The notes: a model not told the origin generated them from the letters alone. DNA of 64,000 nt from Ascarosepion bandense (GCA_037127315.1 JBBBDQ010000308.1:1344501-1408500); one strand, 5' to 3'. Counted from the stretch's first letter, positions 21,871-34,500 are shown. Numbers and translations: made by a program.

Positions 21871-21989
21871 TCCAAATTTCTGGCTGAGTGAATCATGTGA
21901 TGCTGCTATTTTTCTCAAAAAGTTTCTAACTCTAATTTACAAAACGAATCCGAAAGCCATGATGCCAACAATTCGCCATACGGTGGTTC

Positions 21990-22430
21990 TGGAACCTTCT
22001 TGCCCCTCACACACGAAATCATATGAAGCAAACGCGCGAAGCCCTGGACGAGGGAGCGGCCAAATCTGATGCGAATTGCTTCACTCAGTGAACATCGACA
22101 CTTTGAGCGCACATTGTGGCCTTGAGTTACCCTATCTCGGGCCGCCTCTTTTGGTCGCGAGGCGGAAAATTGCATGTCTTCTCACTCGATAGTCAAGAGA
22201 CATTTCACTGTTCAACGTGTCGTTGCCTTCTTTCTCACACGAAGGAAACATGGACGTCGCGGGATGAAGACATGATTTTTTTTTCGTCTCCCATTTGTAG
22301 ACAGCGCGATCGCTTCCATCACGACCACGAGCGGCGGCAACGACATCGTTTTCGCTCTCAGAGGTCGAAAGAACAAAACTATGAGCGTTTCGTTGCGTGC
22401 CGCGCGAATTTTTAAAAAAATATAAAATGG
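21990..22430. other. CpG-rich block, unassigned
   Basis: Unlike its AT-rich surroundings, this stretch has many CG dinucleotides (cgcgcgaagccc, gggagcggcc, cggcggcaacgac). Open frames exist on both strands (22116-22415 plus; 22175-21915 minus) but show no motif I trust. It could be the 5' region of the mariner relic or an unrelated unmethylated insertion. Confidence 0.3.
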
Positions 22431-22450
22431 CGACAATTTAGCTATAGCAC

Positions 22451-22455
<5 letters not shown>

Positions 22456-22502
<47 letters not shown>
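22456..22502. repeat. (TA)n microsatellite
   Basis: A dinucleotide tract lying 14 bp outside the left arm of the PLE below. Confidence 0.98.
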
Positions 22503-22507
<5 letters not shown>

Positions 22508-22515
22508 GATCATCC

Positions 22516-22790
22516 ACGTATACTGTCTTAATATGTATAGGAAAGAATATTAATAAAAAGTTTTGAATTTAAAAATGTACTTTTTTTTAACAGTATTTGT
22601 TTATTTTTATTATATTTTATATTTCAGACCGTCCTCGGTTCTTCATCAGAAACAAGTGATTTTTAAATTTGAATTAGAAACGTATTTCACGATAGCGTCC
22701 GAGTATTTTTTTGTTTACATCACGTGGTGTGTTTGTTCACAACATGCAGCACGTCCGTAGAGAAAGTCTGTTTGTTTTCGATAAAAATTT
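22516..22790 (+). repeat. Left inverted arm of PLE
   Basis: Reverse complement of 24060-24345 over about 265 bp with few mismatches. Contains a hammerhead-like core on the minus strand (22649-22622: CUGAUGA, imperfect stem II, GAAA). Confidence 0.85.
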
Positions 22791-24060
22791 ATGCCAATTA
22801 ATAAATTTCATCTTAACACACAATAATTTTAAATTCAACAACAAACACTATTTACAGATTAGTGGCACAGCAATGGGCACGAAAATGGCACCTAGTTATG
22901 CCAATATCTTTATGCATATTTTAGAAAAAAAGATACTAGACAGTTCACAATACAAACCATCACATTATTTTAGATACATTGATGATATTTTCTTAATATG
23001 GACTCATGGATTAGAAAAATTAAAAAACTTCTTCACTTTCTGCAACAACTTCCACAATACAATCAAATTTACCATGGAGTACTCATACACATCCGTCCCT
23101 TTCTTAGACGTCATGGTAAAATTAAATAAACATACACTTTCCACCAGTCTATACAACAAACCCACAAACCAACATAAATTCCTACACTTTAACAGCTGTC
23201 ATCCCCTCAAATTAAAAAAATCTATCGTATACAGCTCATTTATTAGAATAAAACGCATATGCTCAGACCATCCAGATTTTCTAAACAACATTAACAACCT
23301 AACAAAACAGTTTCTAAAATGTAAATATCCAATAAAAATAATAAAGGAAGCACTACATAAAACCATCCACATAGATCGTAGCACACTTCTCACATACAAA
23401 AAACGAAAAGATAACAACCGAATTTCCATGGTTTTTAACCATAATCAATATTCCTACACACTTATCAAAAATTTAAAAAATGATTACAGGAACCTCCAAT
23501 CAAACAAAAACATCAAAGACATTTTCGATAAACCACCCATAAATGCAAAGAAACAAACACCCAACCTATCAACTATCCTCACTTCTAACAAATATTTAAA
23601 TAATACAAACCTATCAGGGAATTTAAAATGTGGGAAGCCTCGCTGTTTAATTTGTAAACATTTAATAACAGACAAAACATTCTCTGTACCCAACACCAAA
23701 ATAAAATTACACCCACCAAACCTTACTTGTGACAGCAAAAACATCATATACTTTATCTTCTGCTCAATTTGCCCCAACAGTGGATATATCGGCGAATCCG
23801 GTAATAGCTTTAGATTTCGCTTCAATAATCACAAACTAAATATACGATAAAAAAAATGTATACTCCCCAATTGCAGCCCATTTTAATCAACCTGATCATA
23901 CTTTAGAAAATTGCAAATGTTTACTAATAGACTCCAATTTTAGTTCTACATACACACGCAGAAAGAAAGAAAAATACTGGATTTTAAAATTAAATACACA
24001 CAAGCTAGGGTTAAATAGGGACTTAGGTGTGTTGAATCTTTACAAATATTTCAATAGGTA
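22780..24060 (+). mobile_element. Penelope-like element, RT and GIY-YIG region
   Basis: One frame to 23850. It enters RT after motif A: DKNLCQLINFIL, LQISGTAMGTKMAPSYANIF, then HYFRYIDDIFLIW with the catalytic YIDD at 22975-22986, PFLDVMV, SLYNKPT. A lysine-rich linker leads to CGKPRCLIC and IIYFIFCSICPNSGYIGESG (23740-23810), the Cys motif and GIY-YIG endonuclease of PLEs. The stop at 23848 follows a run of eight A; the frame resumes after it as IAHFNQPDHTLENC to NLYKYFNR, so one homopolymer frameshift separates it from a full C-terminus. The N-terminal RT is missing and replaced by the left arm. Confidence 0.9.
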
Positions 24061-24331
24061 AAATTTTTTTCAGATATTCCAAGAAATTTATAATCCGAAA
24101 CAAACAGACTTTCTCTACTACGTGCTGCATGTTGTGAACAAACACACCACGTGATGTAAACAAAAAATACTCGGACGCTATCGTGAAATACGTTTCTAAT
24201 TCAAATTTAAAAATCACTTGTTTCTGATGAAGGACCGAGGACGGTCTGAAATATAAAATATAATAAAAATAAACAAATACTGTTCCAAAAAAGTACATTT
24301 TTAAATTCAAAACTTTTTATTAATATTCTTT

Positions 24332-24340
<9 letters not shown>
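24060..24340 (-). repeat. Right inverted arm of PLE, with hammerhead-like core
   Basis: Inverted copy of the left arm. On the plus strand at 24224-24251: CUGAUGA, A, stem II GGACC/GGUCU (one G-U) with loop GAGGA, GAAA. UUGUUU upstream can pair with AAACAA downstream, but the cleavage-site spacing is off by one, so a working fold is uncertain. The arm ends against (TA)n at 24336. Confidence 0.8.
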
Positions 24341-24365
<25 letters not shown>

Positions 24366-24367
<2 letters not shown>

Positions 24368-24589
24368 TGCGTGTGCGTGTTTTGTTTTGGGGAGGTGACT
24401 TTATTTACAAATAACCTTTTCAGTTGGAAAACGAGATAAACAATAAAGAAAAGAGGAAATTTTAACTCCATGCTTCAATCAAATCTTCTATCGTAACTAG
24501 TTTGGCAAACCCTACGAGCATGAGTTCTTTTTTATCGTTTCAGCAAGGCAATAATTATTCTAGAATGTATAGGGTTTACAGGAAGTAAA
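24366..24589. other. Unassigned sequence
   Basis: No gene or known repeat recognised. Confidence 0.3.
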
Positions 24590-25075
24590 AATGAAAGAGA
24601 AAATAGAGAGGATGACAAAAGGACAAAAAAGGGAACAGGATTCAAGAAGACGGACGCTTACTATTGACGTTGCTTTTTAATTTCTGAAAATTCTTTAAAC
24701 AAGAAATTGGGAGTTCCACGAGTAAAAAGTAAGTGGATTAAAAACTCTATTTGAATAGAAGTGGCGGTTGCATCTAGCCAGTTCAACAGAAAAACTAAGA
24801 CCTAACTACCACTCAGATAGCATGTTTAACTTCATGTACACTGGGCACCAGGAAAAAAAAGCTAATCAAAACAGTTACCATGGAAATATTTGTAGAAAAG
24901 ACTGAGAGAAGCCACGTCAAGTCGCCGAGGTAGTGATTTAAAGCAAAAGTGCAAAGGATTAAAGGGAGTTACACAGGTGAGAAGTGTGAGAAAACAGTTT
25001 ATTAGATTAGCAGAGTAAGACCATGAGACCGAATTCCCAATCTAGTAATCTGATAGAGGGAAGCTACGTTACGTC
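24590..25075 (-). mobile_element. Jockey/CR1-type LINE 3' end, decayed
   Basis: Minus-strand blocks RLGIRSHGLT, VFSHTSHLCNSL and NFQKLKSNVNS correspond to TRLATRSHPFT, FFSRTSRLWNSL and NFQEFKCNVNR of the better copies. An unrelated-looking stretch (24735-24900) interrupts it. Confidence 0.55.
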
Positions 25076-25091
25076 GGGGAGAAATTGACTG

Positions 25092-25527
25092 AAGTCAATT
25101 TAGCATCTAGTCTCCCTGAAAGCAAAACACTGCGACTCCTCGGCTTAACTCTCACAACAGACCTCAAGTGGAATGATTATATCGAATCCATAGCTAAATC
25201 CGCTGCTAAGAAAGTCGGTTCTCTGTGAAGTTTTTTCCGCCTGAAACAACCCTGCACATATATAAATCTACAATCCGCCCGTGCATTGAATACTGCTGCC
25301 ATATCTGGTCGGATGCTCCTGCTATCCACCTAGGGGTCCTTGACAAAATTCAATGGAGAATTTGTAATGTGATTGATCCCGACTTGGCAGCTCAGGTACA
25401 GTCATTTTCACACCTGTGCAATGTGGCTTCCCTGTGTCACTTCTACAAATACTTTCACGGCTTCTGCTCCGATGAAATTAGCTCACTGGTGTCCCCTATA
25501 TATGAATTTACTCTAGCCACAAAATAA
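25092..25527 (+). mobile_element. Jockey/CR1-type LINE, internal C-terminal fragment
   Basis: Reads LPESKTLRLLGLTLTTDLKW, IESIAKSAAKKVGSL, then after a small deletion KFFPPETTLHIYKSTIRPCI, EYCCHIWSDAP to about 25525. Lies tail to head against an inverted copy of the same family at 24590-25075. Confidence 0.8.
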
Positions 25528-25629
25528 TTTGATATTTTTTGAGGTAGGGATCACTATTTGCCCAACAGCAGTCAAGAGGTGGTAATACACTCATCAAAAC
25601 TTGCTGCCAGATGTAGTTTATCGTCGTAC

Positions 25630-25920
25630 AGTGAGTCAATTAAATGCCATACGTGATACACGCTTGGGCGATTGTATCTCCAGAAAGACATAAGTGACTG
25701 GGCAGAGAATTTCCCAGCAGTAGGTTGCCATTACTTTCTATGGTAGACTGGTAGCCAATCAAAGCTACAGAACCCAGTCTTTCCTGTAATTTAATCCATA
25801 ACTGGAGGGAAGAGACGGATTCATATCTTTCCCAATGCTATTTGCGCGTAAGTGAATGCAACGAATTCAATTGGAATTCGAACTCGGCTCTCCGATTATT
25901 ACATGATCATATATCTTTAC
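25630..25920 (-). mobile_element. SINE family C, near full length
   Basis: Reverse complement of the 54973-55290 copy, including cgtgatacacgcttg, the ggttgccattactttctatg block and the tRNA-like head with gttcgaattc near 25880. Confidence 0.75.
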
Positions 25921-25929
25921 AGCCAACGT

Positions 25930-26870
25930 ATTTCCAAAATGGATGACTTTCGATATTATTACACAAAGAGCAAATCATTTGTTTCGAGTTTATTTTTCCG
26001 TCCTTTTTTTCTGTTTTAAATCATAATATTAACAGATGCATCGAAGGGTACGGCGCCTTTAATAACGAAGCAAAGGTTAATTGATGATGAAGGATATAAA
26101 AAAAAGGAAGTAACAGTTCGTCAGCTTGCTGGCATATTCTCTTTGCCATCTAAACTGTTACAGCAAGCGACTCACTATTAGTCATAACGAACCAATCAGT
26201 GACGTTAGCAAATATGACGTCAGCCCAGTCTCATTTTGTATGATTTTTGTTTTTTTTCGTGGGCTTTCCAGTTACAATCACATGATATATTCGACCTTTT
26301 AGATTACGATTCTCGGATCCGAATTTGACCTTCTTTTAGAGTTGGGGGAACTTGATGAAAAATGGGGTCTTTGCGCATGGCCAGTTCAGTATTACATTAG
26401 CCCCACGGACAGATTCCCATCAATCTTCGGGGTTCCGTCTCGGATAACATGCGTACAGGAAAGACTAAGAGAAATTGACTAAGCTTGTCGCCAAAATGAA
26501 AAATGAAAAGCGAAGTGATAGCTTTGTAACCAAAAATGTCAGTAATGTCACCAAGAATATTGTACAGTTTTTTTTTCAGCGCACTCTAGAGCGGTAGAAT
26601 GCGATGAAAGTATAAAAAAAAGATAAAGTGTTATCAAAAAATTTCACGTTAATTCACAAATTGGTGAAGGCATTTAGGTAGAGAAAAAGAGTAAATGTTC
26701 GTTTTAGGTGCCGACGGCTTTTCCCCCTTCAAATTTATCGAAAATAGCATTACTTCTGTGCAAATGTATATGCTGAACAATTAATTATTGAAGAAATTTA
26801 CATTTTTTGCTTTGAAAGTCCATAAAAAAAAAGAACTATATCTTGCACTTTTTCTCTCCCGTAACTCTCA
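25930..26870. other. Unassigned sequence
   Basis: No coding motif or known repeat recognised in about 940 bp. Confidence 0.3.
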
Positions 26871-26914
26871 CGAAGTCATGTAATTAACTGCAGAATGACG
26901 TTTCGTAGGCAGAA

Positions 26915-27095
26915 TTTTTTGTCAAATTTTGGCCGATTTTCTTCCTTTATTGAAACTTCCGGAGATGTACTTCCTGTTATGAGAGTAACAAGTGTAGAAA
27001 TACAATAGCGCATATATTTAATATCCGGAAGTACATCGCCGGAAGTATCCGTAAAGAAAGAAAAATCGACCAAAAACTGCCAAAATTCCTTCAAA
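26915..27095. repeat. Imperfect inverted repeat (foldback)
   Basis: ttttggccgattttcttcct to ttccggagatgtacttcc (26929-26977) is mirrored by ccggaagtacatcgccggaa to aatcgaccaaaaactgcc (27025-27080). About 50-bp arms around a 45-bp loop. No transposase inside. Confidence 0.6.
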
Positions 27096-27199
27096 TGCGC
27101 AGTACGTCATTAGACAGGGCAAGCGTGCATTTGAATTATGTGCAGAGATTACCCACTGTAACGCTAAAGAGCAAGCTATTTCGGCGCATATATCTGCAC

Positions 27200-27262
27200 A
27201 AGTTCGATTATAGTGAAAAGTTCGATTATAGTGAAAAGTTCGATTATAGTGAAAAGGTTGAC
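27200..27262 (+). repeat. 18-bp tandem repeat, three and a half copies
   Basis: Units of gttcgattatagtgaaaa, the last diverging to gttgactttg. Confidence 0.9.
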
Positions 27263-27589
27263 TTTGTCAGCTTTTGATGAAACTTTTTTGTTTCTATTCT
27301 TTTTTTTTTTTAGAAAACTGAAAATACCTTCTAGTTTTGTATCCAAAATGTTTTGCTGAGAATAATTTTTCATTCAAAAATGTGTTATAGCAATAATTTT
27401 TTCTTCAAAAATGTATTGTTGGTAATATTTTCCTTCAAAAATATTTATTTTCTATAAAAGTTAAATTTTTATGTATATATTTCTATAAATACTTTCATAG
27501 TGTTTTGACCCCAGTTTGGGGATTAACTATTTGACCATAGCTGGGACCCTAACAGGTGCTACCACTCCGGGTGTGGGTGAACCTGGGAA

Positions 27590-27820
27590 CAACAGCAATT
27601 TAGAGGTGCTTCTTTTTCTTTCTATCTGGCCTGTCAGTATCAGGTTCTCCAAGCCCTCCTTCATTGCATGTCCCAGGAACTTCAGTTGTCTTTTCCTGAT
27701 GCCCACTATTAATTTTCTTTTCGCTTCCATTCTTTCCAACACCTCATCGTTGCTTGCATGCTCGGTCCACGATATCCGCAGCATCCTTCTGTAGAACCAC
27801 ATTTTCGATGATACAAGACA
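27590..27820 (-). mobile_element. RTE-like LINE fragment
   Basis: Minus-strand frame includes MWFYRRMLRISWTEHASNDE, VLERMEAKRKLIVGIRKRQL, KFLGHAMKEGLENLILTGQI, the C-terminal block of the RTE-like family. Confidence 0.85.
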
Positions 27821-27859
27821 CAAGTTAGTTGGTTCGCAGTGTATTGCTAAACAATTTTT

Positions 27860-28500
27860 CACTCCTAAACTTACCTTACATATTTATAAGTCAACCATTT
27901 GTTCATGCTTTGAATTGTAGCGGATAACAAATTAATTAAAATCGGCTCTCTTCACGTTTACAAAAATTCTCAACGACGAGTGAAATCCTTGTTTTTCCCA
28001 AACAGAAAAAGGATTGACCATCTGCTTAAAGAAAAAGTCGAAACCAGCTTTCGCAAGTTGGTGTTAAAATGATTTTTGATGAATGGGAGCGACTTGCAAG
28101 ACCAAAAGGACTTTGTGTGTAAGTGCTAAAATATCTAGATTACAATAAAACGACTTCATCAACGTCAGTCAAGTCAGTCAGATGGAAGTAGCGAGAAAGA
28201 CAACACTAAAATGTAACTTTCAACTTCAAGCGATTGGACATTGTCCTCTTTCTCTTTCTCCTTATTTCTTTCAACAATTACGACTACGGACATTTTGTAC
28301 GAACTCTACCCTTAACCTCTTAATAATGTTTCTAATTGAACATTAACTCCTACAACTTATGTTATTCTTTCTTCTTAATAAATTTTTATTTTAACATAGA
28401 AAATGTATATTTTATTATTCCCCTACGCCACAGAATATTGCTACCAACAATGATGCTGATATATATTTAGAGATTCTTGATAAAATCAAAAGAAAAAACA
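27860..28500. other. Mostly unassigned; small LINE scrap at 27880-27920
   Basis: 27880-27920 reads LHIYKSTICSCFEL-like sequence (Jockey/CR1-type). The rest shows nothing recognisable. Confidence 0.35.
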
Positions 28501-28514
28501 GCAATATAATTATA

Positions 28515-29250
28515 TTACACGAGTCAACACGTTTTTTAGTTCCAAGAAAAAAACACGTTTTTTATTGCCAAGAAACAAAACACTTTTTTAGTTTCAAGAA
28601 AAAAAATCCGTTTTTTATTTCCAAGCAGAAAAACACGTTTTTTAGTGCCAAGAAACAAAACACTTTTTTAGTTTCAAGAAAAAAAATCCGTTTTTCTAGT
28701 TCCAAGAAACAAAACACGTTTTTTAGTTCCAAGAAACAAAAACACGTTTTTTAGTTCGAAGGAAACAAACCCGTTTTTTAGTTCCAAGAAACAAAACACA
28801 TTTTTATGTTCCAAGAAACAAAACATGTTTTTTAGTGCTAGGAAACAAAACACCTTTTTTTTATAGTTTCAAGAAAAAAAAACGTTTTTTAGTGCCAAGA
28901 AACAAAAACACGTTTTTTAGTTCGAAGGAAACAAACCCGTTTTTTAGTTCCAAGAAACAAAACACATTTTTAAGTTCCAAGAAACAAAACATGTTTTTTA
29001 GTGCTAGGAAACAAAACACCTTTTTTTTATAGTTTCAAGAAAAAAAAAACGTTTTTTAGTGCCAAGAAACAAAACACGTTTTTTTAGTTCGAAGGAAACA
29101 AACCCGTTTTTTAGTTCCAAGAAACAAAACACATTTTTAAGTTCCAAGAAACAAAACATGTTTTTTAGTGCCAGGAAACAAAACACGTTTATTTAGTTTC
29201 AGGAAAAAAAAGTTTTTTTAGTGCCAAGAAACAAAACACGTTTTTTAGCT
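28515..29250. repeat. Minisatellite of about 32 bp with about 171-bp higher-order repeat
   Basis: Base unit is tagttccaagaaacaaaaca with cgtttt. A five-unit cassette starting acacgttttttagttcgaag recurs at about 28740, 28911 and 29081 with matching private variants (cacatttttatg, catgttttttagtgctagg, caccttttttttatag), which indicates recent cassette-level duplication. Confidence 0.85.
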
Positions 29251-29880
29251 AATCTGATGGAGGCTGATTCCAAAAACGACCTTAGAGTTTTATGATTAGC
29301 TACCGTTTTTACTTCCTCATTTTTTGAAAAAAAGATGAATTTACGATCTTGGTTGATCGCAAGATTTAGTTAATAAAGGTCGTAGAAACTCATCAATTTT
29401 CAGGTAAGCCGAGCAAATTATGTCACCCACCTGAAATAAATTATTTTTATAAGAAAGTAATTGTTTTTGCGTCAAAAATTTTGAAATAGAAGTACCAAAT
29501 CTTTTCAATTTATCACCAAAATTCAAATTAACTTTATCAGTAATACGTTAATATAAGTATTAATATTCATTTATCACATAGCCATCTCTGATAAATCTCC
29601 AGATAATTGCGGCGATGCGAGTGATGAACAAGGCGAACGATCCCATCAGGATATCAAAACAACGGAAGAACGCTCCAAGGGACGGTGGGACAAACGAACG
29701 ATGACTAAACAACTGCTGGAGTATCAAAAGGGACTTAAATACCATTCACCATGACAGACAATCAAGAAAAAGAACATTTTACCATAGTTCTTATGTTCAC
29801 GAAGGTTATTATTTCTGCTGTTAGTTTATAAAATGATTTTATGTAAATACTTGTTGGTTTTGGTATATTCAAATGTGTTA
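29251..29880. other. Unassigned; weak minus-strand reading frames
   Basis: 29526-29341 minus is a 61-codon frame with an acceptor-like ataatttatttcag before GDIICSAYLKIDEFLRPLL and a stop, which could be a terminal exon. 29745-29560 minus is a hydrophobic 61-codon frame. Neither matches a family I know. Confidence 0.2.
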
Positions 29881-29884
29881 TTTT

Positions 29885-30270
29885 TAATGACTTGAAGCAA
29901 TTGAAATGTGGTTCTACAGAAGGATGCTGTGGATATCCTGGATCAAACATGTGAGCAATGATGAGCTTTTGGAAAGGATGAAAGCAAAAAGGAAATAAAT
30001 ACTGAGCATCAAGAAGAGACAGTTAAAGTTCCTGGTAAATGCAATGAGATAGGAGGGCTTGGAGAACCTGATACTAACAGGCCATATAGAAGGAAAAAGA
30101 GACTGATGAAAGCAATGGCTGACATATTTGAAGGGCCTGAGCAGGTGGATGACAGAATTGGGTTGCGTGGTGTAACAGGAGAAGGCATGCTAAGAGCCAC
30201 CAGGGATAGGGAAACGTGGAAAGCCATGATCGCCTACGTCCTGAAGGGACAGGGCACATAGGAAGAAGAA
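29885..30270 (+). mobile_element. RTE-like LINE, C-terminal end
   Basis: Encodes, with frameshifts, EMWFYRRMLWISWIKHVSND, KFLV..MR.EGLENLILTG, LKGLSRWMTELGCVV and TWKAMIAYVLKGQGT, then an (aag)-type tail. Confidence 0.8.
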
Positions 30271-30309
30271 GATATATGCCAACTGTATATAAGAAATTAT
30301 AATGTGTAT

Positions 30310-30385
30310 ATAAAGTGGGGGATCAAATATATATTATAATCAATATATAAACTGATCCCTCATTTTGTGGCCATGCTAATTTCTT
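30310..30385. repeat. Short palindromic element
   Basis: ataaagtgggggatca and its near-complement tgatccctcattttgtgg lie 45 bp apart with an AT-rich centre. A second copy at 56066-56135 has ataaagtgaggggtca and tgatcccccattttata. Confidence 0.6.
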
Positions 30386-30413
30386 TACATTTATATTCTA
30401 GATTTATTGGCTT

Positions 30414-30545
30414 GAGCTAGTGGATGACAGAACTGGGGTTGCGTGGCGTAACAGGAGAAAGCATGCTAAGAGACACCAGGGATAGGGAGACGTGGAAGGT
30501 CATGATCGCCTACGTCTTGAACACACAAATCACATAAAAAAGAAG
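30414..30545 (+). mobile_element. RTE-like LINE, extreme 3' end
   Basis: A second copy of the last 130 bp of the element at 29885-30270 (from gtggatgacagaactggg to gatcgcctacgtcttga). Confidence 0.8.
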
Positions 30546-31555
30546 AGTTTGTCATTGAAAAATAGTAATTTTCAATAATGACCAATATTTGTTGGTTTAG
30601 ATATGAATTGAGAGGTTTTTAAGATTTTACTTTAAGAAATATTGCCATCGGTCAATATCATATATACATAAAAAATGAAAAATATTCTTTTTTCAAAAAA
30701 TGAGGCATTTCTGTACAGCAAAAAACGGTAGCTAACGAAGAAAAAGTAGGATCATTTTCCGATTCAGCGTCCTAAAATTAGCTAAAAAAATTTTTGGTGT
30801 CTCTACACCATTTCAATTTTATTTTTGTTAACCAGTGTAATTTAAAATAATAGAGAAGGCAACACGAAACAATAGAATTGTTTTGGGTTACTTTTTCGCA
30901 AGAAAACATAGAAATTTTCAGATAATAAAGAAAATGAAGTTATGGAGAAACCTGATCACATATGTCTTGAAGTTACAGACCATTTTTCTTTAAAAACGTC
31001 ACTAAACTCATTACGATGGCCATTTTGAGTACCGTTTTTGTTACCATGACAAAATTATAGAGGAATTGACGCCATCATTGAAAAAATATGAAGATAAATA
31101 ATATAGAACATAATTTTTGATTTTAACTTATTTATAACTGAGTTTTTTTTAATTTTGTATGCATTTTATTTCTAATTAGTTAATCTCCGACAGTGCCTGC
31201 GCGGCGCATGTGCATTTAACATCGGCTCGGAATGAGAAATCAGAGTGTTGTGGACTGGACAACTCGGGTTCCATTTGTGGTGCTTCGGACGTCTTGGTAG
31301 TAATTTTAACAGTGGAGATTGGATGTCCAATCCACTACATTTATAAATAAAATAACTCAAAGCACAATGTAACGAGAATAACAACATTGTATTAAGCAAG
31401 GTTACAGGATTGATTAATTTGGCATGCAAGATATACTAAAGAAAGTTCTCTCTTAGATATTGAAGAAAATGTATCAATGTTCATGCTGGAAGAGTTCCTG
31501 AAAAAGGAAATAATGTTTGTACTGATCAATAATTGAATAATATTTTACAAGTAGT
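30546..31555. other. Unassigned sequence
   Basis: About 1 kb without a recognisable gene. An 85-codon minus frame (31429-31172) has no motif. Confidence 0.3.
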
Positions 31556-31559
31556 AAAT

Positions 31560-34500
31560 ATGCTTTTAAGAGAGAATACTATGAAAAATAGGAAAGAAAA
31601 ATATTATGAAGAATAGGAAAGAAAATTATTATGAAGAATAGGAAAGAAAATTATTATGAAGAATAGGAAAGAAAAATATTATGAAGAATAGGAAAGAAAA
31701 ATATTATGAAGAATAGGAAAGAAAATTATTATAAAAATTAGAAAAAAAAAGAACAATTATGAAAAATAGGAAAGAAAATTATTATGAAGAATAGGAAAGA
31801 AAATTATTATGAAGAATAGGAAAGAAAATTATTATGAAGAATAGGAAAGAAAATTATTAGAAAAATTAGAAAGGAAATAAAGAACAATTATGACAAATAA
31901 GAAAGAAAAATATTATGAAGAATAGGAAAGAAAATTATTATGAAGAATAGGAAAGAAAATTATTATAAAAATTAGAAAGAAAATTATTATGAAGAATATG
32001 AAAGAAAATTATTATGAAGAATAGGAAAGATAATTATCATGAAGAATAGGAAAGAAAAATATTATAAAGAATAGGAAAGAAAAATATTATGAAGAATAGG
32101 AAAGAAAATTATTATGAAGAATAGGAAAGAAAAATATTATGAAGAATAGGAAAAAAAATATTATGAAGAATAGGAAAGAAAATTATTATGAAGAATAGGA
32201 AAGAAAATTATTATGAAGAATAGGAAAGAAAATTATTATAAAAATTAGAAAGAAAATAAAGAACAATTATGAGAGGTAGGAAAGAAAATTATTATGAAGA
32301 ATAAGAAAAGAAAATTATTATGAAGAATAGGAAAGAAAATTAATATGAAGAATAGGAAAGAAAATTATTATGAAGAATAGGAAAGAAAAATATTGTGAAG
32401 AATAGGAAAGAAAATTATTATGAAGAATAGGAAAGAAAATTATTTTGAAGAATAGGAAAGAAAATTATTATGAAGAACAGGAAAGAAAAATATTATGAAG
32501 AATAGGAAAGAAAAATATTATGAAGAATAGGAAGGAAAATTTTATGAAGAATAGTAAAGAAAATTATTATGAAGAATAGGAAAGAAAATTATTATAAAAA
32601 TTAGAAAGAAAATAAATAACAATTATGAAAAATAGGAGAGAAAATTATTATGAAGAATAGGAAAGAGAAATATTATGAAAAATAGGAAAGAAAAATATTA
32701 TGAAGAATAGGAAAAAAATTATTATGAAGAATAGGAAAGAAAATTATTATGAAGAATAGGAAAGAAAAATATTATGAAGAATAGGAAAGAAAATAAAGAA
32801 CAATTATGAAAAATAGGAAAGAAAATAAAGAACAATTATGAAAAATAGGAGAGAAAATAAAGAACAATTTTTGAAAAATAGACAATAAAATGAAGAACAA
32901 TTATAGGAAAGAAAATTATTATGAAGAATAGGAAAGAAAATTACTATAAAAATAGGAAAGAAAATTATTATGAAGAATCGGAAAGAAAATTATTATGAAG
33001 AATAGGAAAGAAAATTATTATGAAGAACAGAAAAGAAAATTGTTATGAAGAATACGAAAGAAAAATATTATGAAGAACAGGAAAGAAAATTATTATGAAG
33101 AATAGGAAAGAAAATTATTATGAAGAATAGGAAAGAAAATTATTATGAACAATAGGAAAGAAAATTATTATAAAAATAGGAAAGAAAATTATTATGAAGA
33201 AAAGGAAAAAAAATTATTATGAAGAAAAGGAAAGAAAAGTATTATAACGAATAGGAAAGAAATTTATTATAAAGAATAGGAAAGAAAATTATTATGAAGA
33301 ATAGGAAAGAAAAATATTATGAAGAATAGGAAAGAAAAATATTATGAAGAATAGGAAAGAAAATTATTATAAAAATTAGAAAGAAAATACAGAACAATTA
33401 TTATGAAGAATAGGAAAGAAATTTATTCTGAAGAATAGGAAAGAAAAATATTATGAAGAATATGAAAGAAAATTATTATGAAGAATAGGAAAGGAAATTT
33501 TTATGAAGAATAGGAAAGAAAAATGTTATGAAGAGTATGAAAGAATATTATTATGAAGAATAGGAAAGAAAATTATTATAAAAATAGGAAAGAAAATACA
33601 GAACAATTATGAAAAATAGGAAAGAAAATAAAGAACAATTATGAAAAATAGGAAAGAAAATAAAGAACAATTTTTGAAAAATAGACAATAAAATGAAGAA
33701 CAATTATGAAAGATAGGAAAGAAAATTATTATAAAAATAGGAAAGAAAATAAAGAACAATTATTAAAGATAGGAAAGAAAATTATTATGAAGAATAGGAA
33801 AGAAAATTATTATGAAGAATAGGAAAGGAAATTATTATGAAGAATAAGAAAGAAAAATATTATGAAGAATATGAAAGAACATTATTATGAAGAATAGGAG
33901 AGAAAATTATTATGAAGAATAGGAAAGTAAATATTATGAAGAATAGGAAAGAAAATTATTATGAAGAATAGGAAAGAAAATTATTTTAAAAATAAGAAAG
34001 AAAATAATGAATAATTATGAAAAATAGGAAAGAAAATTATTAAGAATAGGAAAGAAAATTATTATGAATAATAAGAAAGAAAATTATTATGAAGAATAGG
34101 AAAGAAAATAAAGAACAATTATGAAAAACAGGAAATTATTATGAAGAATAGGAAAGAAAATTATTATGAAAATAGGAAAGGAAATTATTATGAAGACTAA
34201 GAAAGAAAAATATTATGAAGAATATGAAAGAACATTATTATGAAGAATAGGAGAGAAAATTATTATGAAGAATAGGAAAGAAAATTATTATGAAGAATAG
34301 GAAAGTAAATATTATGAAGAATAGGAAAGAAAATTATTATGAAGAATAGGAAAGAAAATTATTTTAAAAATAGGAAAGAAAATAATGAATAATTATGAAA
34401 AATAGGAAAGAAAATTATTAAGAATAGGAAAGAAAATTATTATGAATAATAAGAAAGAAAATTAATATGAAGAATAGGAAAGAAAATAAAGAACAATTAT

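Noticed and set aside
29560..29745. A hydrophobic minus-strand frame as an exon
   Set aside because: No adjacent acceptor or donor of quality and no recognised domain.
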